A stretch of DNA of 64,000 nucleotides. Source: Pseudomonas sp. DC1.2 (GTDB lineage: Bacteria > Pseudomonadota > Gammaproteobacteria > Pseudomonadales > Pseudomonadaceae). Of the stretch, positions 27,970-36,385 are shown in pieces. The notes under the pieces were generated by a model. The model had not been told where the DNA came from and ran no database searches. It was given only the letters and a program-made list of their open reading frames with translations. The stretch spans positions 5,760,621 through 5,824,620 of the forward strand of contig NZ_CP133782.1 in the NCBI RefSeq assembly GCF_034351645.1. The letters run 5' to 3'. A program made the translations under genes and the position numbers. Each line of letters starts with the position of its first letter. Within the stretch, counting starts at the first letter, position 1.

Positions 27970-29496
27970 TTATCCGGCTGAGCCCATGCCGGATGTGGTG
28001 CGCAATCGACCTTCCAGCCTGCGTTTCAACCCACGCGCCTCTATCACGAGCGTCGAACCCTTCGCGGCATTCGCCCGGCCCCACTCCTCAAGCAACTCAA
28101 GGCACGAGTGATCGATATAACTCAGGTTGTTGAGCGGTACATGCACGGTTGTGCCTGCGGGGATCGTCCCTAGCACTTGCGTCAGGGCCGGCACCTTGAG
28201 AAAGGTCGCCGCGCCCACCAGCCGCAGTTCCATTTCGCCGTTTGCCGGCAGATCGATCAGGCTGATTTTCAGCCGTGATGCTTTCCACGCGAGTTTGGCC
28301 AGGGTCAGGCCGAAACCAATCAGCACGCCGGTCAGCAGGTCAGTAAAGATAATCGCCAGCGCGGTGGCCGCGTAAGTGAACATCGGCATCCGACCGTAAC
28401 GCCCCAGCCCACGAAATGCTTTCAGGTCCACCAGTTTGAAACCGGTGTAAACCAGCACACCCGCGAGGCTCGCCACGGGAATGCTTTGCAGCAGGCTGGA
28501 GAGCAGCAAAACGAATGCCAGCAGCCATAAACCATGGAAGATCGTCGAAAATCGTGTGGTCGCACCGGCCTGAACGTTGGCCGAGCTGCGCACGATCACA
28601 CCGGTCATCGGCAGCGCACCGAGCAGTCCGCAGAGCATGTTGCCCACGCCTTGAGCTGACAATTCACGGTCGAAGTCCGACCGTTCGCCATTGTGCATTC
28701 GGTCCACGGCAGCGGCGGACAGCAGGGTTTCGGCACTGGCGATAAACGCCACGGCAAACGCGGCGATCAGTAGGGTTGGATCGGCCAGGTTCAGCAGGTC
28801 TGCCGGTTTTAGCCAGTCGATGGCTTCCGCCAGATTGGCCGGGACCTCCACGCGTTTGACCTGCAAGGCCAGCATCAGGCTGGCAACCGTTGCCAGGCCG
28901 ACACCGAGCAAAGCACCGGGAATGAATCGCAATGAATGAGGGCGCAATTTTTCCCACAGCCACATCACGGCAATAGTCGACAGCCCAAGCAGGCCAGCCT
29001 GCCAGCCCACGGAAGGCAGGGCTTGAGCCACGGCGGCAGGAAAGGCTACGAGGTTATCCAGCCCCGACGGTTTGGGGGCCGCATCGAGCATCACATGCAC
29101 TTGTGACAGCACAATCAATACGCCAATGCCGGCGAGCATGCCGTAGACCACCGCCGGCGCGGTCACACGGAACCAGCAGCCCAGTTTCAGGCGTCCGGCC
29201 ACCAGTTGCAGAAAACCCGCGAGCAGCAGGATAGGCCCCAGCATGGCGATGCCATGCTGGCGCACCAGTTCGAACACCAGCACCGCCAGACCTGCCGCCG
29301 GACCGCTGACTTGCAGCGGTGAGCCGGCCAGCCAGCCAACCACCAAACCACCGATAATCCCGGTGATCAGGCCTTTGGAAGGGGGTAGCCCCGAGGCAAT
29401 CGCGATGCCCATGCACAGGGGCAGGGCCACCAGAAACACAACCACGGAAGCCAGCAGCTCCCGTGGCAATACAGCTTTCAGTTGCGCAGCACGCAT
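27970..29496 (-). CDS. SulP family anion transporter with STAS domain
   Basis: 508 residues from ATG 29496 (GGGAG 8 nt upstream); an earlier in-frame ATG at 29526 lacks a better site. About ten to twelve membrane helices, with the family signature PLCMGIAIASGLPPSKGLITG near the N-terminus, and a C-terminal STAS domain (about 410-500, with NLSYIDHSCLELLEEW). Followed in transcript order after a carbonic anhydrase gene, so bicarbonate is a more likely substrate than sulfate; inferred from context. Confidence 0.88.
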   Translation of the reverse strand: MRAAQLKAVLPRELLASVVVFLVALPLCMGIAIASGLPPSKGLITGIIGGLVVGWLAGSPLQVSGPAAGLAVLVFELVRQHGIAMLGPILLLAGFLQLVAGRLKLGCWFRVTAPAVVYGMLAGIGVLIVLSQVHVMLDAAPKPSGLDNLVAFPAAVAQALPSVGWQAGLLGLSTIAVMWLWEKLRPHSLRFIPGALLGVGLATVASLMLALQVKRVEVPANLAEAIDWLKPADLLNLADPTLLIAAFAVAFIASAETLLSAAAVDRMHNGERSDFDRELSAQGVGNMLCGLLGALPMTGVIVRSSANVQAGATTRFSTIFHGLWLLAFVLLLSSLLQSIPVASLAGVLVYTGFKLVDLKAFRGLGRYGRMPMFTYAATALAIIFTDLLTGVLIGFGLTLAKLAWKASRLKISLIDLPANGEMELRLVGAATFLKVPALTQVLGTIPAGTTVHVPLNNLSYIDHSCLELLEEWGRANAAKGSTLVIEARGLKRRLEGRLRTTSGMGSAG

Positions 29497-29586
29497 AGTG
29501 ATTCTCCCTACATTTTCTTCAGGCATGGCAAAGCCGGGCTGCCGGATTGGCAGCCTCGGCTAAACCACACAGGGATTTAGGAGTGT

Positions 29587-30318
29587 TTAAAAGCGCGCTT
29601 TGGGCGTTGCCACCGGAATCGGATGGCTGCCATCGAGCGGCAGGAAGCAGCCCTGATCCGCGTCGTAAGCTTTAATTTCGCTGGTTTCGATGCTGTAGAC
29701 CCAACCATGGATGAACAGCTGACCGTTGGCCATGCGTGAGGCCACGGAGGGATGCGTGCGTAAATGCTGCAATTGGGCGATCACATTCTCTTCGGTGAGG
29801 ATGTGCATGCTTTCGCTTTCATTCGCGCAATTGCAATTTTCCTGGACCATGGTTTTTGCCACTTCGGCGTGGCGCAGCCAGGCTTTGACCGTGGGCATTT
29901 TTTCCAGGCTTTGCGGGTTGAGCACCGCGCGCATGGCGCCGCAATCGGAATGCCCGCAGATGATGATGTGCTGCACGCCCAAGGCCAGTACCGCGTATTC
30001 GATGGCAGTGGAAACACCGCCGTTCATCTGGCCGTAAGGCGGTACCACGTTGCCGACATTACGCGTGACGAACAGGTCGCCGGGGGAGCTTTGGGTGATC
30101 AGCTCGGGAACGATGCGCGAATCGGCACAGGCGATGAACATCGCCCTGGGGCTCTGGGCCGTGGCGAGTTTCTTGAAGAGCTCTTCCTGTTGTGGGAAGA
30201 CTTCGTGGTGAAAATGCAAAAAGCCATCAACGATATGCTGCAGCGCTGCATCGGCGGTTTCCGCCTCGGGGTGAGCTGGAGCCGACGCAGCCAACGGCTG
30301 TTTATCCTTGTCACTCAT
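29587..30318 (-). CDS. beta-class carbonic anhydrase
   Basis: 243 residues, no signal peptide. Zinc ligands Cys64 (CADSR, with catalytic Asp66-Arg68 dyad), His123 and Cys126 (GHSDCGAM). Interconverts CO2 and bicarbonate in the cytoplasm. It is 90 nt upstream of the SulP gene on the same strand, consistent with a bicarbonate supply unit (PA0102-PA0103 pattern). The 243-bp gap upstream holds no gene I can support. Confidence 0.92.
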   Translation of the reverse strand: MSDKDKQPLAASAPAHPEAETADAALQHIVDGFLHFHHEVFPQQEELFKKLATAQSPRAMFIACADSRIVPELITQSSPGDLFVTRNVGNVVPPYGQMNGGVSTAIEYAVLALGVQHIIICGHSDCGAMRAVLNPQSLEKMPTVKAWLRHAEVAKTMVQENCNCANESESMHILTEENVIAQLQHLRTHPSVASRMANGQLFIHGWVYSIETSEIKAYDADQGCFLPLDGSHPIPVATPKARF

Positions 30319-30561
30319 AATTGATCCTCTTGGGTCGGAGTTTGGGAAGTGTCCCGTTTTATCCGATGTGAAGCCAGTGGCTGTCTAAAAAACGTACAGG
30401 TTAAAAAATCAGACCCGTCAGTCACGCGGTGAACAAGGTAGCTATCGAAACTTAACTCAAACTGAATAAAGGCTCTATCTCGTGTGTTCCAGGTCACAAA
30501 AAACGTGACTGGCCTACAAGTGGCACGCGTTTTTCTCGACTTAACCCTAGGTCAATTGTCG

Positions 30562-31513
30562 TCAAATCAAAGGCATCTGGCGACCGGGCGGACAGAAGGC
30601 GGTGCAGTCCAGATTGAAACCTTCGCGCCGATTGAGCCGCAAGCGCTTGATGGTTTTGGTAAACCGTTGCGCCAGCAGGTCCGCCAATGGCCCCTCACCA
30701 CGCATCCTGGCGCCAAATCGACTGTCGTACCGTTCGCCGCTTCGGCTCTGTCGGATCAGGTTCAGCACATGGGAGGCCCGCTGTGGATAGTGAGCCGCCA
30801 GCCATTCTTCGAACAGCGGCGCTACCTCCAGTGGCAGGCGCAACATCATGTAGGCGGCGCTCTGGGTGCCAGCGGCATGGGCCTCGGTGAGCAGGCTTTC
30901 AAGCTCGCTGTCGTTGATCATCGGGATCATCGGTGAACACAGCACTCCCACTGGAATCTCGGCTTCGCGCATGACGCGGATCGCCCGCAAACGAGCCTTG
31001 GGGGCCGCAGCCCTGGGTTCGAGGATGCGTTTCAGTTCGTCGTCCAGCGTGGCGAGGCTGATCATCACGGCCACTAGCCGCTGCTCTGCAAGTTCGGCCA
31101 GCAAGTCGAGATCGCGAAAAATCAGCGAGCCCTTGGTGATGATGGTCACCGGGTGACGTTAACGCAGCAGGACTTCGAGGGTTTTGCGGGTGATTTTGTG
31201 TTCGCGCTCGATGGGCTGATACGGATCGGTGTTGGAACCCAGGTTGATCGGTGCGCTTGGAGAGCTGCTCCTCCAGCACATCGGCGGCGTTGGTCTTGGC
31301 GATCAGTTTGGTTTCGAAATCCAGCCCCGGCGACAGGTCCCAATAGGCATGGCTGGGCCGCGCGTAACAATAAATGCAGGCATGTTCGCAGCCGCGATAG
31401 GGATTGATAGAGCGGTCGAAGGGCAAATCCGGCGGCCACCGAGCGGTTCGGCGCGAAGCGATTGTGCGGGTTGGTCGCGGTGCCGCGACCGCGTGGGGGG
31501 GGGCGGTGGACAT
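30562..31513 (-). pseudogene. decayed PA0069-family radical SAM protein gene
   Basis: Fragments in different frames add up to one radical SAM protein. The intact part includes DLPFDRSINPYRGCEHAC and the CxxxCxxC cluster motif. Lesions: after the C9 tract (31495-31503) the N-terminus runs out of frame; the family region between NRFAPNR and DLPFDRS is largely missing; the frame shifts near 31250; and a TAA (31159-31161) interrupts LLR-RHPVTIITKG. The C-terminal 195 residues remain open. Family members are usually about 350 residues. Function would have been an unknown SplB-like radical reaction. Confidence 0.85.
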
Positions 31514-31582
31514 GAAAACGCCTCGATACTGCTTTTTATGCAGTGTCGAGGCGTCGTTCATTTGGCCAGTGCCGCAGGGCGA

Positions 31583-32887
31583 TTAGTTTTTCTGGGTGAC
31601 TTGGCCCAGATCGTCGCCGGAGGTGCTCTTCATATCATCCTTGCGGAGCGCCGCCACGGTGCTCGCCTTGACCGGCGAGCCGCTGTTGCCCCAACTGCTG
31701 CGGATGAAGCTGACCACCTGCGCCACTTCCTCATCCGACAGCCGCCCGGCAAATCCCGGCATGGTGAAGGTTGAAGGCGCCGTGTGAGTCGCTGGCAAGG
31801 TGCCGCCCTTGAGCACGATGTGAATCAGCGAAGTCGGATCGTCCGACTGCAACACCGGGTTGCCCGCCAGCGCCGGGAATACTCGGGTATAGCCATGGCC
31901 GTCGGTCCGATGGCAGGCCGCACAGTTGTCGATGTAAACCGATGCGCCAGGCCTGCTGTCGTCACCCTTCCACAGTGCCTGGGCGACTTTCGGGTCGTAC
32001 TGATGCGGCCTGTCGTTGGGGTCATTGGCCGGCAGGGACTTGAGGTAACGGGCAATCGCGGTCAGATCCGCGTCGGTCATGTACTGCATGCTGTGTGTGA
32101 CCACGTCGCTCATGCCACCGAACACGGCGCTGCGGTCGCTGCGGCCGGTCTTGAGGAACTGCACCAGTTGTTCCTCGCTCCAGCTCCCGAGGCCGTCTTT
32201 GTGGTCGCCCCGCAGACTTTTCGCGATCCAGCCTTCCAGCGGTGCGCTGCCTGACAGAAACGTATTGCCTTCACCAGCATTCAGGGCTTTTTCCTGCATG
32301 CTCAAGGCCCGTGGCGTATGACACGCGCCGCAATGCCCCAGGCCTTCCACCAGATAAGCGCCGCGATGGACGACGGGATCTGTACCTGGCAACGCCGGGT
32401 CATCGTTGACGGTCGGCGCAAACAGCCAGCGCCAGCCCGCGAGCGGCCAACGCATGCTCAACGGCCATGGAATGTCGCTGTCCCGGTTTGCTTGAGCCAC
32501 CGGCGCCACGCCGTGCATAAAGTAGGCGTACAAGGCTTTCATGTCGGTTTCGTTGACGGTGGCGTAGGACGGGTACGGCATCGCTGGGTACAAGGTACTG
32601 CCGTTTTTGGCGACGCCGTGGCGAACGGCTTTGTCGAAATCCTCGAAGCTGTAGTCGCCCAGACCGGTTTTGTCCGGGGTGATATTGGTCGAGTAGATCG
32701 TACCGATCGGCGTCTCCATTGGCAGGCCACCGGCAAACGGCTTACCGTTTTTGGCGGTGTGACAGGCGACGCAATCTCCGGCTCGGGCGAGGTATTCGCC
32801 TTGCTTGATCAGGTTTTGATCCGCGTTGGCGGCGTAAATCGAGCCGCTGGCCAGCAGGGCGAAGAGGGCGATAGAGAGTGCTTTCAT
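31583..32887 (-). CDS. gluconate 2-dehydrogenase cytochrome c subunit (triheme)
   Basis: 434 residues with signal peptide (to about 20). Three heme c motifs: CVACH 39-43, CGACH 186-190, CAACH 322-326. This triheme architecture is that of membrane-bound sugar/alcohol dehydrogenase cytochrome subunits and passes electrons to ubiquinone. 12 nt after the flavoprotein gene in the same operon. Confidence 0.92.
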   Translation of the reverse strand: MKALSIALFALLASGSIYAANADQNLIKQGEYLARAGDCVACHTAKNGKPFAGGLPMETPIGTIYSTNITPDKTGLGDYSFEDFDKAVRHGVAKNGSTLYPAMPYPSYATVNETDMKALYAYFMHGVAPVAQANRDSDIPWPLSMRWPLAGWRWLFAPTVNDDPALPGTDPVVHRGAYLVEGLGHCGACHTPRALSMQEKALNAGEGNTFLSGSAPLEGWIAKSLRGDHKDGLGSWSEEQLVQFLKTGRSDRSAVFGGMSDVVTHSMQYMTDADLTAIARYLKSLPANDPNDRPHQYDPKVAQALWKGDDSRPGASVYIDNCAACHRTDGHGYTRVFPALAGNPVLQSDDPTSLIHIVLKGGTLPATHTAPSTFTMPGFAGRLSDEEVAQVVSFIRSSWGNSGSPVKASTVAALRKDDMKSTSGDDLGQVTQKN

Positions 32888-32899
32888 GGTTATCGCTCC

Positions 32900-34690
32900 T
32901 TATGCCTGAACCAGCGGGCCAGGGTTTTTCAGGTACTGCTCGCGGATCGCACGGGCCGACCAGTACGTCAGTGCCGCGACTAGCCCCGTAGGGTTGTAGC
33001 CCAAGCCTTGTGGGAAAGCTGACGCACCAGGCACGAACACGTTGTGTACGTCCCAACTTTGCAAATAACGGTTCAAGGCGCTGGTCTTGGGGTTGGTGCC
33101 CATGATCGCGCCGCCGTTGAGGTGGGTGGTTTGGTAGGACGCTGTATTGAAGTGCTCACCGACCTTCTTGCCCAATACTGCGATGGCTTTGGGGCTCATG
33201 GCTTCGGCAATCTTGCCCATTTTTTCGACCATGAAGCGGTTCATCTTGATGTCGTTTTCCTGCCAGTCGAAGGTCATGCGTAACAACGGCAAACCGTAGG
33301 CATCGCGATACACCGGGTCCAGATCCAGGTAGTTGCCGCGGTAGGACTGATGCGCGCCGTGGGCGTCCATCGACACTTGGTGGGTGTAGTAATCGGCAGT
33401 GGCGCGTTTCCAGTCACTGCCCCACGCCGGCGTGCCCGGTGGGTTGGACGTGCCAGCGATGGGGCGACTGCCGGCCTGGTTGACCCACATAGGTGAGCCG
33501 CCGACGAAACCGTGGGGACCATGATCGAAGTTATCGGCATTGAAGTCGTCCAATGCCACGCCATTGCCTCCAGCCCCGATGAAGTTGTTGGTGTGGGTGT
33601 CTTTGTCGAAAAACGCCTTGATGGTGGCCATGTTCTGATAGGCGAAGTTCTTGCCTACCACACCTTCGCCACTGATCGGGTCGTAGGGTTTGCCGATACC
33701 GGACAGCAGCATCAGCCTCACGTTATGAAATTGAAACGCGCCGAGTATCACCAGATCGGCGGGTTGCTCGATTTCCCGACCCTGTCCGTCCACATAGGTC
33801 ACGCCAGTCGCTTTGCGCTGGGTACTGTCGAGATTGACCCGTAACACGTGCGAATTCGGCCGCAGTTCGAAGTTGGGCAGTGGTTTGAGCGCTGGCAGAA
33901 TGTTTACGTTCGGCGACGCCTTGGAATACATGTAGCAGACGTAGCCGCTGCAAAAACCGCAGAAATTGCAGGGGCCCATCTGTGCGCCGTAAGGATTGGT
34001 ATAGGGGCCTGAGGTATTGGCCGAGGGTAGGTTGTAGGGTTTGTAACCCACGGCGGTGGCGGCTTTCTGGAACAGCTGTGCGGAAACTGTGTTTTTTTGC
34101 GATTCCAGCGGAAAAGGGTTCGAGCGATCCGGTGCGTAGGGGTTGCCACCCTTGCCTTCACCGACGCGTTGACCGTTCACCGTCCAGGCTTGACCCGAGG
34201 TTCCGAACACTTTTTCGGCGTAATCGAAAAACGGCTCCAGTTCTTCGTAGCTGACGCCGAAGTCCTGGATGGTCATGTCCTTGGGGATGAAGTTTTTGCC
34301 ATAGCGTTCTTCGTAATGGCTGCGCATGCGCAACTCGATCGGATCGACACGAAAGTGTACGCCGGACCAATGCAAGCCGGCGCCACCCACACCGTTTCCG
34401 GGCAGGAAGGCACCGAGTTGGCGATTTGGCAAGGCGATGTCATTCACGCTATGGCGAATCGTGACGGTCTCTTTGGAGATGTCCTGAAAGAGTTTTTTTC
34501 TCACGCTGTAGGTGAGTTCATCGATCACCTGGGGATAGTTACCGTCCGGGTACGTGTCCTGCATCGGTCCGCGCTCGAGCGCCAGTACGTTGAGGCCTGC
34601 CTCTGTCAGCTCTTTGGCCATAATCGCGCCCGTCCAGCCAAACCCGACGATCACTGCATCGACCTTCTTCATTACCGTTGCCATGCTCAA
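32900..34690 (-). CDS. gluconate 2-dehydrogenase flavoprotein subunit (GMC family)
   Basis: 596 residues. FAD motif VGFGWTG at 15-21. Cys-rich segment CNFCGFCSGYVC (Cys241, 244, 247, 252), of the kind that carries a 3Fe-4S cluster in related FAD-dependent glucose dehydrogenases. Catalytic His in THLNGGAIMG near the C-terminus. Oxidises gluconate to 2-ketogluconate in the periplasm. There is no own signal peptide; it probably rides out with the Tat-tagged small subunit. Start overlaps the upstream stop by ATGA. Confidence 0.92.
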   Translation of the reverse strand: MSMATVMKKVDAVIVGFGWTGAIMAKELTEAGLNVLALERGPMQDTYPDGNYPQVIDELTYSVRKKLFQDISKETVTIRHSVNDIALPNRQLGAFLPGNGVGGAGLHWSGVHFRVDPIELRMRSHYEERYGKNFIPKDMTIQDFGVSYEELEPFFDYAEKVFGTSGQAWTVNGQRVGEGKGGNPYAPDRSNPFPLESQKNTVSAQLFQKAATAVGYKPYNLPSANTSGPYTNPYGAQMGPCNFCGFCSGYVCYMYSKASPNVNILPALKPLPNFELRPNSHVLRVNLDSTQRKATGVTYVDGQGREIEQPADLVILGAFQFHNVRLMLLSGIGKPYDPISGEGVVGKNFAYQNMATIKAFFDKDTHTNNFIGAGGNGVALDDFNADNFDHGPHGFVGGSPMWVNQAGSRPIAGTSNPPGTPAWGSDWKRATADYYTHQVSMDAHGAHQSYRGNYLDLDPVYRDAYGLPLLRMTFDWQENDIKMNRFMVEKMGKIAEAMSPKAIAVLGKKVGEHFNTASYQTTHLNGGAIMGTNPKTSALNRYLQSWDVHNVFVPGASAFPQGLGYNPTGLVAALTYWSARAIREQYLKNPGPLVQA

Positions 34691-35433
34691 GCCCTCTCGC
34701 CGCGAATCGAAACTGCCGGGAAGGGGTATTGCTCATTGCGTTCCACCCAGTCCATGAAGTCGGCGCGAGCGCCGGGAAAGCCGATCATGGTCCAGCCGAC
34801 CATGTCTTTGTTGCCGCCGTGGATCGGGTCGCAGAAGAACCCTTCTTTGGTGTTTTGCAGCAGCAGATTGAAGAAAATCTGTGCGGGGACGTTAGCGAAT
34901 TGCGGTTTGCCGGCTTCGAGTTGCTTGAGCAAATCATCTCGGGTAGCGCTGTCTTGCTGAGCAAAGACTTTACCGTTGAGCGCTTTCGACCACGCATCCG
35001 TTGCTGCGATGCCCAAGCGGTAGATCTCTTTGGGTACCAGTTTGCTTTGCCAGCCCATTTCCGGCGGGGCATCGGCGTTGAACGGCCCCTGCATGAACCA
35101 AAGGGCGCCGGCAGCGTAAGGGGTGTTCATTTGTCGGTCGATGTATTCGGGGACGCCAGCCTCAAGCGCTCCGGGGCCTTGGGCATCGCTGGGGATCAAC
35201 TGAGCGACGGCGGCCTTGATGAATGTCCACTCTTGGGCGGTGAAGTAGCTTGGCTCGTAGAGGCTGTTGCTGACGGGCGCTCCCCCTTGGCTCGGTTTGG
35301 CCGCTGCCGTATCGGGGGCGGCCATCAGGACCGTGCTGCCCAGCGCGGTGCTGGCGACTGTGACCACTGGGATCAAGGTCAGGGATTTGCGTAAAAACTC
35401 ACGCCGTGGGTTATCTCGATCTTGATCAGACAT
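34687..35433 (-). CDS. gluconate 2-dehydrogenase small subunit, Tat-exported
   Basis: 248 residues. A twin-arginine signal NPRREFLRKSL (about 8-18) is followed by a hydrophobic stretch. Matches the gluconate 2-dehydrogenase subunit 3 family (FTAQEWTFIKAAVAQLIP, EAGVPEYIDRQM). Probably escorts the folded flavoprotein through Tat. First gene of the operon. Confidence 0.9.
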   Translation of the reverse strand: MSDQDRDNPRREFLRKSLTLIPVVTVASTALGSTVLMAAPDTAAAKPSQGGAPVSNSLYEPSYFTAQEWTFIKAAVAQLIPSDAQGPGALEAGVPEYIDRQMNTPYAAGALWFMQGPFNADAPPEMGWQSKLVPKEIYRLGIAATDAWSKALNGKVFAQQDSATRDDLLKQLEAGKPQFANVPAQIFFNLLLQNTKEGFFCDPIHGGNKDMVGWTMIGFPGARADFMDWVERNEQYPFPAVSIRGERA

Positions 35434-35598
35434 GGGGGATGCACCTCATCAGGCATTGATGGTTTTTAGCCGTTTCGTTGAACGACTTTTCGTTTTGGCA
35501 GGGATACGCGCCGAAGTCGACTCGGTAAAAAAGCAAAAGCCTGTAAACTTTAGAAACAAATGGTAGCAGGCTATGTATCGACATGAATCGACTCAATG

Positions 35599-35629
35599 GA
35601 AAAAGCCGCGCTTTTTCGATGAGCGCGGC
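35599..35629 (-). terminator. terminator-like hairpin with no obvious gene upstream
   Basis: On the minus strand GCCGCGC (35629-35623), an 11-nt loop and GCGCGGC (35611-35605), then TTTTTCC. No minus-strand gene ends here: the region 35434-35739 holds only the 5' flanks of two divergent genes. It could end an unannotated short RNA or be incidental. Confidence 0.4.
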
Positions 35630-35739
35630 CCTCGGCCGGTCGATTCACAATTCTTTGACAGTCACCTCACAGACCTTTGACTGCTTAAGGCTGAAGCTCA
35701 CAGCTTTATTCTCTGTCTTTCTAACGCGGTCACCCGAGC

Positions 35740-36384
35740 ATGTTTAAAACACGTCTTATCCCAGCGATGTGTCTGTCGTTGGTCGTATTGTTCAACCTGT
35801 CACCGACGATGGCTGACGACACGCCGTCAGTGCGTCCTGCGGAATGGGCTCAGCCGGTAGATAAGAAATACAACCTTTTTCAAATGTCCCCGACTCTTTA
35901 TCGCAGCGCTTTGCCTGATCAAGGCTCGGTCCCGCTGCTGGAAAATCTCAAAATCGGCACCGTCATCAACTTTCTGCCGGAATCGGATTCAAGCTGGTTG
36001 TCTACGCCTGACATCAAGCAGGTCCAGCTGCCTTATCGGACCAACCACGTGGATGACGCTGATGTGATCAAGGCCATTCGTACCATTCAGACCGCCCAAG
36101 CTCAAGGCCCGGTATTGATGCACTGCAAATACGGATCCGACCGCACCGGCCTGATGGCCGCTATGTACCGGGTGGTCGTGCAGGGTTGGAGCAAAGAAGA
36201 CGCGTTGAACGAAATGACTCAGGGCGGGTTTGGCGACAGTACCCATTTCAAGGACGGCGTTCGTTACATGATGCAGGCGGATGTTGAAAAACTCCGTACC
36301 GCCTTGGCCAATGGCGATTGCAGCACCAGCCCTTTCGCCATGTGCTCGATGAAAAGCTGGCTCAAGTCGGCTCACGTTGAGTGA
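35740..36384 (+). CDS. periplasmic dual-specificity/tyrosine phosphatase, TpbA-like
   Basis: 214 residues with signal peptide (to about 25, TMA-DD). The catalytic P-loop HCKYGSDRTG is at 128-137 (Cys129, Arg135) and a probable general-acid Asp in VDDADV (105-108). The segments MSPTLYRSALP and YRVVVQGWSKEDAL resemble TpbA of P. aeruginosa, which lowers c-di-GMP and biofilm by dephosphorylating a membrane cyclase. The partner is not next to it. Ends 1 nt from the convergent peptidase gene. Confidence 0.85.
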   Translation: MFKTRLIPAMCLSLVVLFNLSPTMADDTPSVRPAEWAQPVDKKYNLFQMSPTLYRSALPDQGSVPLLENLKIGTVINFLPESDSSWLSTPDIKQVQLPYRTNHVDDADVIKAIRTIQTAQAQGPVLMHCKYGSDRTGLMAAMYRVVVQGWSKEDALNEMTQGGFGDSTHFKDGVRYMMQADVEKLRTALANGDCSTSPFAMCSMKSWLKSAHVE

Positions 36385-36385
36385 T

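Noticed and set aside
35573..35680. 35-codon plus-strand ORF upstream of the TpbA-like gene
   Set aside because: Weak ribosome site, overlaps the hairpin, charged random-looking peptide; no support.
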